The notes: generated by a model from the letters alone, not told the origin. A DNA stretch of 5,102 bases from an uncultured Clostridium sp. (GCA_900551135.1 URUX01000162.1:1-5102); one strand, 5' to 3'. Shown: positions 1-5,102, counted from the first letter of the stretch. Translations and numbers: made by a program.

Positions 1-20
1 GGGTGTTCTAATTATTACGT
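1..20. other. Left-edge non-coding sequence, possible 3' end of an upstream + strand gene
   Basis: One + frame reads GTG TTC TAA with the stop at 9-11, just before the terminator hairpin at 21-61. This fits the last codons of a rightward gene outside the window, but three codons identify nothing. Another frame stays open to a stop at 112-114, and a third runs on into the antisense of rqcH. Neither shows recognisable protein sequence. Confidence 0.25.
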
Positions 21-66
21 CAGGGAGTCAGAAATTAATATTTCCCGACAGCCCCTCCCTGTTTTT
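21..66 (+). terminator. Probable rightward intrinsic terminator
   Basis: CAGGGAG (21-27) is a perfect complement of CTCCCTG (55-61), and the 3' arm is followed immediately by five T (62-66). Inside, GAAAT (31-35) can pair with ATTTC (40-44) around a TAAT loop, and TC (28-29) with GA (47-48), giving a longer imperfect stem. The T-run lies on the + side only, so this should stop transcription entering from the left. It would separate that transcript from the convergent rqcH gene. The large interior makes it less canonical than a short GC hairpin. Confidence 0.6.
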
Positions 67-97
67 AAACAGAATCTCCCTGCATATCTGTCAGGCC

Positions 98-1840
98 TTA
101 CGGCAATTCCGTAAAGCTGCAGGATGGTACGGCAACCAGAGAGTAATTGGTGTGGTAGATGACAAAACCAGGTGCGCCTCCGGCCGCTTTCCGGACATTT
201 TTCCTCTGAATATAATCAATCTCTACTTTATCATTAGAACGTCCTTTGGAGTACCAGGCGGCTAGCGCTCCGGCTTCTTCAAAAACCCGATCGGGAAGTT
301 CTTTTCCTTCTGTTTTTACAATCACGTGAGAGCCGGGGATTCCCTTGGCGTGGAACCACCAGTCTCCGCCGTTTGCCAGTTTAAAGGTAAGTTCTTCATT
401 TTGATAGTTGTTTTTTCCTACATAGATATGGAAGCCGTCGCTGGATAGATAATGGAAGGGGCGGCTGGTGATTTTAGGCCGTTTTTCCCCTGCCCGGCGT
501 TTTTTAACATATCCGTACTCCATAAGTTCTTCTTTAATCTGAATCAGGTCATTTTCTTCCAGGGCAATGTCCAGGGCAGCGCTGATGGACTCCAGATGGT
601 CGATTTCTTCCTTTGTTTCTTTGGTCAGCTGGCTTAAAGCTTCGAAGGTACGTTTCAGCTTGTTATATTTATCAAAATGCTTCTGGGCATTTTCTCTGGC
701 AGAAAGCTGGGGATCCAGCGGAATTCTAATGGTTTCATTGGTGTAATAGCTGAGACATGAAAACTCTTTTTCTCCGCCTTTTAATTCGTAGCCATAGGTG
801 TTTAACAGTTCTCCGTAAATCCGGTATTTTTCCCTCTTTTCCGTATCCTTTAACTGCTTTAACTGCAAATCGTATTTTTTGTAATGTCGTTCCAGAGCAG
901 TCTGGACGATGCGGCGCAGATCAGAGGATTTCTGACGGATACGGGTAATGGTCTCCCTGGAAGAATAGTAGGTCTTTAATACCTGGCTGACAGAAGGAAA
1001 TTCCTGTCTGGAAAACCGTTCACTGTCAAAACAGGTCAGGGGGAGGGAGGCAAATTCTACGGGAGTTTCTCCGTCATAAACAATATTGGGAAGAAATTGT
1101 CCCTGGGAAACGTCCTCCATCATCACGGTTAAGGTCCGGTACAGGTGAATGGTTTCATCTTCGGTTAAATCACCTGCACCTATATCCGGATCGATCGAAG
1201 CCAGGTGGCACAGTTCTTCCGCAATGATGGGGCTGATACCGGTCAGCCGGTTGTACAATGCTTTCTGGACGGGCATGGGGGCGTGGGACATCCGGTTCGA
1301 AAATTCTTCCAGGGTAATGGTCAGCGGGTCAGCCTTTTCCATAGTCTGCGGAATGAAATACATCCGCCCCGGAAGAACCTCGCGGACGGAACTGACCTGG
1401 GCGGAAACGTGTTTAATACTGTCCAGAATCGTTCCGTCTTCTTTGCAGAAAATAATGTTGCTGTGTTTTCCCATGATTTCAATAATCAGGCGTTTTCTGC
1501 ACGCATCACCCATTTCATCCAGATGTTCCAGAGTCAGTTCAATGATCCGCTCCAGTCCTGGCTGGGATACAGAAATAATTCTTGCGCTTCCGATATGTTT
1601 TCTTAAAAGCATGCAGAAGTTCGGGGCAGTCATGGGGCTGGGTTTGTTGGTGTCGGTGATATATACCAAAGGAAGGCTGGCGCTGGCTGAGACCAGCAGA
1701 CGCACAGAAGTCCCTTCTTTTTTTATTTGAAACAGCAGTTCGTCCTTTTCCGGCTGGGCAATTTTTGAGATGCGGCCGCCTTCAATGGCCTGTTTTAAAT
1801 CATGGGTCAGATTGGCTACTGTAATTCCGTCAAAAGCCAT
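98..1840 (-). CDS. rqcH: Rqc2 homolog RqcH (NFACT family, formerly FbpA/YloA), ribosome-associated quality control
   Basis: RqcH binds large ribosomal subunits blocked by peptidyl-tRNA and recruits tRNA-Ala to add C-terminal alanine tails that mark nascent chains for ClpXP. It acts in the cytoplasm; the old fibronectin-binding name is misleading. The protein has 580 residues, close to the roughly 570 of Bacillus subtilis RqcH. Visible parts are an NFACT-N domain starting MAFDGITVANLTHDL, with LLRKHI (78-83), the E97-R98 pair, EIMGKHSN (121-128) and VLPGR (155-159). An HhH-like region follows near 177-235, then a charged coiled-coil region near 285-435 containing ENAQKHFDKYNKLKR. The NFACT-R domain spans about 463-560, with DWWFH (493-497) and GIPGSHVI (500-507). 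The start at 1840 is chosen because it has a good AAAGGAG site and the family N-terminus. An upstream in-frame ATG at 1924 lies above the predicted promoter -10. Oddity: residue 97 is Glu where B. subtilis has Asp. The gene is divergent from the yicC operon. Confidence 0.96.
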   Translation of the reverse strand: MAFDGITVANLTHDLKQAIEGGRISKIAQPEKDELLFQIKKEGTSVRLLVSASASLPLVYITDTNKPSPMTAPNFCMLLRKHIGSARIISVSQPGLERIIELTLEHLDEMGDACRKRLIIEIMGKHSNIIFCKEDGTILDSIKHVSAQVSSVREVLPGRMYFIPQTMEKADPLTITLEEFSNRMSHAPMPVQKALYNRLTGISPIIAEELCHLASIDPDIGAGDLTEDETIHLYRTLTVMMEDVSQGQFLPNIVYDGETPVEFASLPLTCFDSERFSRQEFPSVSQVLKTYYSSRETITRIRQKSSDLRRIVQTALERHYKKYDLQLKQLKDTEKREKYRIYGELLNTYGYELKGGEKEFSCLSYYTNETIRIPLDPQLSARENAQKHFDKYNKLKRTFEALSQLTKETKEEIDHLESISAALDIALEENDLIQIKEELMEYGYVKKRRAGEKRPKITSRPFHYLSSDGFHIYVGKNNYQNEELTFKLANGGDWWFHAKGIPGSHVIVKTEGKELPDRVFEEAGALAAWYSKGRSNDKVEIDYIQRKNVRKAAGGAPGFVIYHTNYSLVAVPSCSFTELP

Positions 1841-1847
1841 GATAAAA

Positions 1848-1854
1848 CTCCTTT
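1848..1854 (-). promoter_or_regulatory. rqcH ribosome binding site
   Basis: On the minus strand this reads AAAGGAG, 7 bases before the ATG at 1840-1838. It fixes the start at MAFDG rather than the in-frame ATG 28 codons upstream, which has no comparable site. Confidence 0.88.
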
Positions 1855-1875
1855 CTGAGTGGAAATAGTATGTAC

Positions 1876-1912
1876 AGTTCAGTTTCGAATCTTCGCATGG
1901 CTGAACTGAACT
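1876..1912. repeat. 9-bp inverted repeat at the rqcH transcript start / leader
   Basis: AGTTCAGTT (1876-1884) is the exact reverse complement of AACTGAACT (1904-1912), with 19 bases between. A second register pairs CAGTTCAG (1875-1882) with CTGAACTG (1901-1908), because the right arm repeats CTGAA. It lies just downstream of the rqcH -10 box (1915-1920). It could therefore be a DNA operator over the transcription start, or a hairpin at the 5' end of the rqcH mRNA. The pairing is seen in the sequence; its function is inferred. Confidence 0.6.
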
Positions 1913-1914
1913 AT

Positions 1915-1943
1915 AGTATACCACATATTCCGCCGGATTGAAA
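1915..1943 (-). promoter_or_regulatory. rqcH promoter (extended -10, sigma-A type)
   Basis: On the minus strand, -10 TATACT (1920-1915) is preceded by TGG, which forms an extended -10 TGn motif. A weak -35, TTTCAA (1943-1938), lies 17 bases upstream. Transcription would begin around 1912-1908, giving a leader of about 70 bases before the ATG at 1840. The -35 is poor (three of six consensus bases), which the TGn extension can compensate for. Confidence 0.65.
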
Positions 1944-1950
1944 TGTTTTA

Positions 1951-1979
1951 TTGACTTGCATAAGGCTTTGCCTTATAAT
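1951..1979 (+). promoter_or_regulatory. Strong sigma-A promoter of the yicC-gmk-rpoZ-rimO operon
   Basis: TTGACT (1951-1956), a spacer of exactly 17 bases, then TATAAT (1974-1979): eleven of twelve consensus bases at the ideal distance. Transcription should begin near A1986, leaving a leader of about 42 bases before yicC. It lies back to back with the rqcH promoter, with only seven bases between the two -35 boxes. No other strong promoter was noticed between the downstream genes, so it may drive them all. Confidence 0.87.
1960..1976. repeat. Perfect 7-bp inverted repeat inside the yicC promoter, candidate operator
   Basis: ATAAGGC (1960-1966) and GCCTTAT (1970-1976) are perfect reverse complements around TTT. 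The dyad fills the right side of the promoter spacer and the first three bases of the -10 box. Because it lies upstream of the expected start it would not be transcribed, so a DNA-binding site is more likely than an RNA hairpin. No regulator is recognised. Confidence 0.5.
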
Positions 1980-1987
1980 GGAAACAT

Positions 1988-2008
1988 CTATGGCAAGAAA
2001 AGCCATGG
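1988..2008 (+). other. Small hairpin in the yicC 5' leader
   Basis: CTATGGC (1988-1994) pairs with GCCATGG (2002-2008), seven pairs including one G-U, around the loop AAGAAAA. It begins two or three bases after the predicted start and ends before the ribosome binding site. It would cap the 5' end of the operon mRNA without hiding the site. A role in mRNA stability is inference only. Confidence 0.45.
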
Positions 2009-2014
2009 TGAAAG

Positions 2015-2019
2015 AGAGG
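2015..2019 (+). promoter_or_regulatory. yicC ribosome binding site
   Basis: AGAGG, 8 bases before the ATG at 2028. It is weaker than the sites of rqcH, gmk and rpoZ. It supports the 2028 start over the in-frame ATG at 1938, which lies upstream of the promoter and would not be in the mRNA. Confidence 0.65.
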
Positions 2020-2027
2020 CTGATGTT

Positions 2028-2906
2028 ATGATAAAAAGCATGACTGGTTTCGGCAGATTTGAAGAGATAACGGATGATTATAAAATATCTGTAGAGATGA
2101 AAGCCGTCAACCACCGGTATCTGGATTTGAGCATCAAGATGCCTAAAAAGTTTAATTACTTTGAAGCAGGCATCCGTACCTTGTTAAAGGATTATATCCA
2201 GAGGGGCAAGGTGGATGTTTTTATCAGTTATGAAGACTATACAGAGGGACGCCTGTGTCTGAAGTACAACAGTGCGCTTGCCGCTGAGTACATGGAGGGC
2301 TACCAGAGGATGGCAGAGCAGTTTGGCCTGCCCAATACAGTAACGGTTAATGATTTGGCCAGATGTCCGGAAGTGTTTACAATGGAGCAGGCTCCAGATG
2401 ATGAAGATGAAATGTGGAAGGTACTTTCCCATGCAGTCAGAGAGGCGGCAGAACGTTTTGTAAATACCCGTACTCTGGAAGGCGAAAATTTAAAAAAAGA
2501 TTTACTGGGCAAACTGGATTATATGGAAACCCTTGTTTCAGAGGTAGAGGTCAGATCACCCCAGGTGGTTTCCGAATACCGTGCAAAACTGGAAGATAAG
2601 ATTAAAGAACTGCTTGCCGGAGCAGCATTGGATGAAAACCGTATTGCTACGGAAGTGACGATTTTTGCAGACAAGATTTGCGTAGATGAGGAAACCGTCC
2701 GCCTGCGCAGCCATATCAGCAATAGCAGAAAGGAACTGACAGAAGGCGGAAGTATTGGCCGGAAGCTGGATTTTATTGCCCAGGAGATGAACCGGGAAGC
2801 GAATACCATTCTTTCCAAAGCCAATGATTTGGAGATTTCCCAGAGAGCCATCGCGTTAAAGACAGAAGTTGAGAAGGTTCGGGAACAGATTCAGAACATT
2901 GAATAG
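2028..2906 (+). CDS. yicC: YicC/YloC family endoribonuclease
   Basis: This is a full-length 292-residue YicC-family protein. E. coli YicC has been described as an endoribonuclease that affects small RNA levels; the role in this organism is inferred from the family. The N-terminal YicC-like domain opens with MIKSMTGFGRFEE, the family hallmark, followed by EMKAVNHRYLDLSIKMPKKF. The C-terminal DUF1732 domain (about 210-292) carries RLRSHI, GRKLDF (244-249), QEMNREANT (252-260) and the terminal REQIQNIE. The ATG at 2028 is chosen because SMTGFGR sits at the extreme N-terminus in the family and the longer frame would cross the promoter. It is the first gene of the operon, 44 bases before gmk. In B. 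subtilis the homolog yloC likewise precedes remA, gmk and rpoZ; here remA is missing between yicC and gmk. Confidence 0.95.
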   Translation: MIKSMTGFGRFEEITDDYKISVEMKAVNHRYLDLSIKMPKKFNYFEAGIRTLLKDYIQRGKVDVFISYEDYTEGRLCLKYNSALAAEYMEGYQRMAEQFGLPNTVTVNDLARCPEVFTMEQAPDDEDEMWKVLSHAVREAAERFVNTRTLEGENLKKDLLGKLDYMETLVSEVEVRSPQVVSEYRAKLEDKIKELLAGAALDENRIATEVTIFADKICVDEETVRLRSHISNSRKELTEGGSIGRKLDFIAQEMNREANTILSKANDLEISQRAIALKTEVEKVREQIQNIE

Positions 2907-2938
2907 AAATGACAAGGAATGACAAGAATTTCTGCAGC

Positions 2939-2943
2939 AGGAG
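2939..2943 (+). promoter_or_regulatory. gmk ribosome binding site
   Basis: AGGAG, 7 bases before the ATG at 2951. It decides the start against the in-frame ATG at 2909, which lies three bases after the yicC stop with no good site. That longer start would also add 14 residues not seen in guanylate kinases. Confidence 0.87.
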
Positions 2944-2950
2944 ACTGGAT

Positions 2951-3580
2951 ATGAAAGATAAAGGAGTATTGGCCGTTGTTTCCGGATTTTCCGGAGCAGG
3001 CAAAGGGACTTTGATGAAAGCCCTCCTTGAAAAGTATGACAACTATGCCTTGTCTGTTTCTGCGACAACCAGAGCGCCAAGACCTGGGGAAGCAGACGGA
3101 AGAGAGTATTTTTTCGTAACAAAAGACAGATTTGAAGAGATGATCCGGGAGGATCAGCTGATTGAGTATGCCCGTTATGTAGAGAATTATTATGGGACTC
3201 CTAAGGAATATGTGACACAGCAGATGGAAGCGGGAAAAGATGTGATTCTGGAAATCGAGATCCAGGGAGCGTTAAAAGTCAAAAAACAGTTTCCGAACGC
3301 ACTGCTGCTGTTTGTTATGCCTCCCAGCGCAGCAGAATTGAAGAGCCGGCTGGTAGGCAGGGGAACAGAGACTCTGGAAGCAATCGAAAACCGTTTAAAG
3401 AGGGCGGTTGAAGAGTCAGAGGGCATTGAAAATTATGATTATATTCTGATAAATGATAATGTAGAGGATTGTGTGGGCCGGATGCATCAATTGATTCAGG
3501 ACCATCACAGCCGCACCTGCAACCAGATAGAGTTTATTGAAGAAATGCGTGCGGAACTTCACAAAATAAATAAATTATAA
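2951..3580 (+). CDS. gmk: Guanylate kinase
   Basis: It phosphorylates GMP (or dGMP) with ATP to give GDP, a step in GTP supply and hence in (p)ppGpp and nucleic acid synthesis; cytoplasmic. The 209 residues match the family size of about 205. The P-loop is SGFSGAGKGT (11-20). The GMP-binding region follows, with S37, R41 and R44 in SATTRAPRPGE, then E72, Y81 and T83 in IEYARYVENYYGTP. A lid and R-rich region is at GRGTETLEAIENRLKRA, and YDYILINDNVED lies near the end. Position 13 is Phe where many homologs have Pro (GPSG), a non-catalytic difference that I believe is common in related clostridia. It lies between yicC and rpoZ, as in many Bacillota. The stop at 3578-3580 shares its last A with an ATG that is probably not the rpoZ start. 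Confidence 0.97.
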   Translation: MKDKGVLAVVSGFSGAGKGTLMKALLEKYDNYALSVSATTRAPRPGEADGREYFFVTKDRFEEMIREDQLIEYARYVENYYGTPKEYVTQQMEAGKDVILEIEIQGALKVKKQFPNALLLFVMPPSAAELKSRLVGRGTETLEAIENRLKRAVEESEGIENYDYILINDNVEDCVGRMHQLIQDHHSRTCNQIEFIEEMRAELHKINKL

Positions 3581-3604
3581 TGCAGGGAAGCCTGTTTCAG
3601 ACAG

Positions 3605-3611
3605 AAAGGAG
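3605..3611 (+). promoter_or_regulatory. rpoZ ribosome binding site
   Basis: AAAGGAG, 7 bases before the ATG at 3619. It selects this start over the in-frame ATG at 3580, which overlaps the gmk stop (TAATG) and would add 13 residues lacking family similarity. Confidence 0.88.
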
Positions 3612-3618
3612 ATTTTAT

Positions 3619-3873
3619 ATGTTACATCCATCTTATTCGGATTTGATTAATGTAGTAAACAGCGAGGTAGAGCCAGGAGAGCAGCCGGTAGTCCAGAGCC
3701 GGTACTCTATTGTGATTGCATCTGCAAAGAGAGCAAGACAGATTATTGACGGAGCAGAACCTCTGGTTCCCAATACCAATGGAAAACCTCTGTCCGTGGC
3801 AATTGACGAATTATATAAGACGAAAGTGAAGATTCTTGGAGACGATGAAGCGTTAGAAGAAGAAAACCAGTAA
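3619..3873 (+). CDS. rpoZ: DNA-directed RNA polymerase omega subunit
   Basis: The omega subunit helps fold and hold the beta-prime subunit during RNA polymerase assembly. In some bacteria it takes part in (p)ppGpp binding; whether it does so here cannot be told. The protein has 84 residues, within the usual 65-90. The N-terminus MLHPSYSDLINVV is followed by the most conserved segment, SRYSIVIASAKRARQI, which contains the family RAR core, and then by KPLSVAIDELYKTKV. The C-terminal tail is acidic (DDEALEEENQ). It starts 38 bases after gmk on the same strand with a strong ribosome binding site and is therefore almost certainly co-transcribed. The gmk-rpoZ pairing is widely conserved in bacteria and supports both assignments. 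Confidence 0.93.
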   Translation: MLHPSYSDLINVVNSEVEPGEQPVVQSRYSIVIASAKRARQIIDGAEPLVPNTNGKPLSVAIDELYKTKVKILGDDEALEEENQ

Positions 3874-3875
3874 TC

Positions 3876-3956
3876 ATGCAGCACAGAATGGAGCGGGAAG
3901 ACTTTGATTTGCAAAACATGTTAGAAAGTCTGACGCTCCATTTCCACATAAATTAA
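3876..3956 (+). CDS. Doubtful 26-codon ORF between rpoZ and rimO
   Basis: An ATG two bases after the rpoZ stop opens a frame of 26 codons ending in TAA at 3954-3956. The peptide begins MQHRMEREDFDLQNM and ends LTLHFHIN. There is no recognisable domain, signal peptide or membrane segment. No good ribosome binding site precedes it, so translation would have to couple to rpoZ termination. The frame overlaps the long stem-loop completely, and pairing of the two arms may explain the sequence better than coding. I list it as a possibility only. Confidence 0.12.
   Translation: MQHRMEREDFDLQNMLESLTLHFHIN
3887..3942 (+). other. Two-part stem-loop in the rpoZ-rimO gap
   Basis: AATGGAGCG (3887-3895) pairs perfectly with CGCTCCATT (3934-3942). 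Inside, AGACTTT (3899-3905) pairs perfectly with AAAGTCT (3925-3931). The two helices are separated by an internal loop of GGA against GA, which could form tandem G-A pairs. The apical loop is 19 bases (3906-3924). No T-run follows on + and none is usable on the minus strand, so it does not read as a standard terminator. Options are an RNA processing or stability element controlling rimO relative to rpoZ, a protein-binding site, or a dispersed intergenic repeat. Confidence 0.65.
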
Positions 3957-3969
3957 GTAAGAAAGAAAC

Positions 3970-3975
3970 GAGGTG
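3970..3975 (+). promoter_or_regulatory. rimO ribosome binding site
   Basis: GAGGTG, 11 bases before the ATG at 3987, a slightly long spacing. It lies well outside the preceding stem-loop. No better start occurs nearby, and the family N-terminus MKLLCISLGC begins exactly here. Confidence 0.65.
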
Positions 3976-3986
3976 TTTCCAGATAT

Positions 3987-5102
3987 ATGAAACTACTGTG
4001 CATTTCACTGGGATGTGATAAAAACCTGGTCGATACGGAAAAGATGATGGGGATTTTCCGCCAGAATGGATGGGAATTTACAGATGACGAGACCGAAGCA
4101 GATGCAGTGCTGGTCAATACCTGCTGTTTTATCGGTGACGCAAAGGAAGAAAGTGTCAATACGATTCTGGAAATGGCAGAATTAAAAAATCAGGGAGAGG
4201 TAAAGGCTCTGATTGTCACCGGCTGTATGGCAGAACGGTATAAACAGGAAATTTTGGATGAGATTCCAGAAGTAGATGCCATCATTGGAACGTCGTCTTA
4301 TGATGAGATTCTGGACGCTTTCAATCGTATACTGAATGGGCAGGGCCCGGTTTCCTGCTTTGAGGATTTAAAACGGCTTCCAAGAACCAGTGCCGGAAGA
4401 GTTGTGACGACAGGCGGTTATTATGGTTTTCTGAAAATTGCGGAAGGCTGTGACAAACGCTGCACGTACTGCATTATTCCAAGCCTTAGAGGACCTTACC
4501 GCAGTTATCCCATGGAAGAACTGGTCGAGGAAGCAAAAGAACTGGCTGACGGAGGCGTAAAGGAACTGATCGTAGTAGCGCAGGAGACCACTCTTTACGG
4601 AGTCGATCTTTACGGTAAAAAGATGCTTCCGGAACTGCTGAGGCGGCTGGCGGCAATTTCCGGAATCCAGTGGATTCGGATTCAGTACTGTTATCCGGAA
4701 GAGATTACCGATGAATTAATAGAAGTAATCAGACAGGAAGAAAAAATCTGCCACTATCTGGATATCCCTATCCAGCATGCCAGCGACAGGATTTTAAAAA
4801 GAATGAACCGCCGTACCAACCAGGCCCAGTTAAAAGAAATGATTGGAAAGCTTCGCCGGGAAATTCCGGATATGGTGCTGCGTACCACCCTGATTTCCGG
4901 TTTCCCTGGTGAGACCGAAGAGGACCATCAGATTCTCATGGAGTTTGTAGATGAGATGGAATTTGAACGGCTGGGTGTTTTCGCTTACTCGGCAGAAGAA
5001 GATACGCCGGCATATTCTTTTGAAAACCAGGTGCCTCAGGAGATAAAAGAAGAACGCCGTGACCAGATTATGGAACTGCAGCAGGAAATTGCGTTTGATA
5101 CT
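3987..5102 (+). CDS. rimO: Ribosomal protein S12 methylthiotransferase RimO (3' end cut by window)
   Basis: This radical SAM enzyme adds a methylthio group to a conserved aspartate of ribosomal protein S12, using two 4Fe-4S clusters. The frame is open from the ATG to the last base: 372 codons of an expected 435-445, so only the C-terminal TRAM domain is missing, by truncation at the window edge. The N-terminal methylthiotransferase domain (about 2-115) has cluster cysteines C10 (LGCDKNLVDTE), C46 (NTCCFIGDAKEES) and C80 (TGCMAERY). The radical SAM domain (about 141-365) has C155, C159 and C162 in EGCDKRCTYCIIPSLRG, plus DIPIQHASDRILKRMNRRT and RTTLISGFPGETEED. RimO is preferred over MiaB because of LGCDKNLVDTE near the N-terminus and the IPSLRGPYRS stretch after the SAM cysteines. 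Position 11 is Asp where many RimO have Pro. It is the last gene of the visible operon, 113 bases after rpoZ. Confidence 0.94.
   Translation, partial: MKLLCISLGCDKNLVDTEKMMGIFRQNGWEFTDDETEADAVLVNTCCFIGDAKEESVNTILEMAELKNQGEVKALIVTGCMAERYKQEILDEIPEVDAIIGTSSYDEILDAFNRILNGQGPVSCFEDLKRLPRTSAGRVVTTGGYYGFLKIAEGCDKRCTYCIIPSLRGPYRSYPMEELVEEAKELADGGVKELIVVAQETTLYGVDLYGKKMLPELLRRLAAISGIQWIRIQYCYPEEITDELIEVIRQEEKICHYLDIPIQHASDRILKRMNRRTNQAQLKEMIGKLRREIPDMVLRTTLISGFPGETEEDHQILMEFVDEMEFERLGVFAYSAEEDTPAYSFENQVPQEIKEERRDQIMELQQEIAFDT

Noticed and set aside
1149..1730. 193-codon open frame on the + strand opposite rqcH
   Set aside because: It is the antisense of a clear, conserved rqcH reading frame. It has no ribosome binding site and no recognisable protein motif.
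1841..1924. 28-residue N-terminal extension of RqcH from an ATG at 1924
   Set aside because: The extension crosses the predicted promoter -10 and lacks family similarity, while MAFDG at 1840 has a strong AAAGGAG site.
1938..2027. 30-residue N-terminal extension of YicC from an ATG at 1938
   Set aside because: It includes the strong TTGACT/TATAAT promoter and would not be in the transcript. YicC proteins begin at the SMTGFGR motif.
2519..2851. 110-codon minus-strand frame opposite yicC
   Set aside because: It lies opposite the conserved DUF1732 domain. The composition is typical of antisense shadows and there is no start signal.
3896..3933. Kink-turn motif in the rpoZ-rimO hairpin
   Set aside because: Tandem G-A pairs are possible, but only one unpaired base would remain in place of the usual three-base bulge.
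3887..3942. Intrinsic terminator between rpoZ and rimO
   Set aside because: The stem is good but it is followed by ATTTCCAC rather than a T-run, the loop is long, and rimO follows in the same direction without a clear promoter.
3987..5102. MiaB (tRNA methylthiotransferase) instead of RimO
   Set aside because: The LGCDKNLVDTE N-terminus, the CDKRCTYCIIPSLRG stretch and the DIPIQHASDRILKRMNRRT segment fit RimO better.
1..5102. CRISPR array, insertion sequence, tRNA/rRNA gene, defence or prophage module
   Set aside because: I saw no regularly spaced direct repeats, transposase-like protein, terminal inverted repeats around a gene, or RNA-gene signature. All long frames are accounted for by five core genes.

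Overview
This window looks like ordinary core chromosome of a low-to-mid GC Gram-positive anaerobe in the Clostridia, most likely Lachnospiraceae. That placement is an inference. It rests on the gene set (an NFACT/RqcH gene divergent from yicC-gmk-rpoZ-rimO), on family-typical protein variants such as GFSGAGKGT in Gmk and LGCDKN in RimO, and on strong AGGAG-type ribosome binding sites. I see no mobile element, CRISPR array, tRNA, rRNA, phage gene or defence system.

Layout. Bases 1-97 are non-coding. They hold a hairpin plus T-run that reads as a rightward terminator for a gene lying off the left edge. Bases 98-1840 (minus strand) encode a full-length RqcH of 580 residues. Bases 1841-2027 form a compact divergent control region with two back-to-back promoters: an extended -10 promoter for rqcH leftward and a near-consensus TTGACT-17-TATAAT promoter for yicC rightward. 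Three inverted repeats sit around these promoters. To the right is an apparent co-directional operon: yicC (2028-2906), gmk (2951-3580), rpoZ (3619-3873) and rimO (3987 to the window edge, truncated there). The last gap, 3874-3986, contains a long two-part stem-loop with no T-run, plus a doubtful 26-codon ORF.

Shared themes. RqcH rescues stalled large ribosomal subunits by tagging nascent chains. RimO modifies ribosomal protein S12. YicC is an endoribonuclease. Gmk feeds GTP and (p)ppGpp metabolism, and RpoZ is the omega subunit of RNA polymerase. The genes therefore concern RNA, ribosome and nucleotide housekeeping.

I did not find a new multi-gene system. What merits a second look is non-coding: a perfect 7-bp dyad inside the yicC operon promoter, a 9-bp dyad at the predicted start of the rqcH transcript, and the rpoZ-rimO stem-loop. 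At the protein level, RqcH carries Glu rather than Asp at position 97 of its key DR motif, and remA is absent between yicC and gmk.
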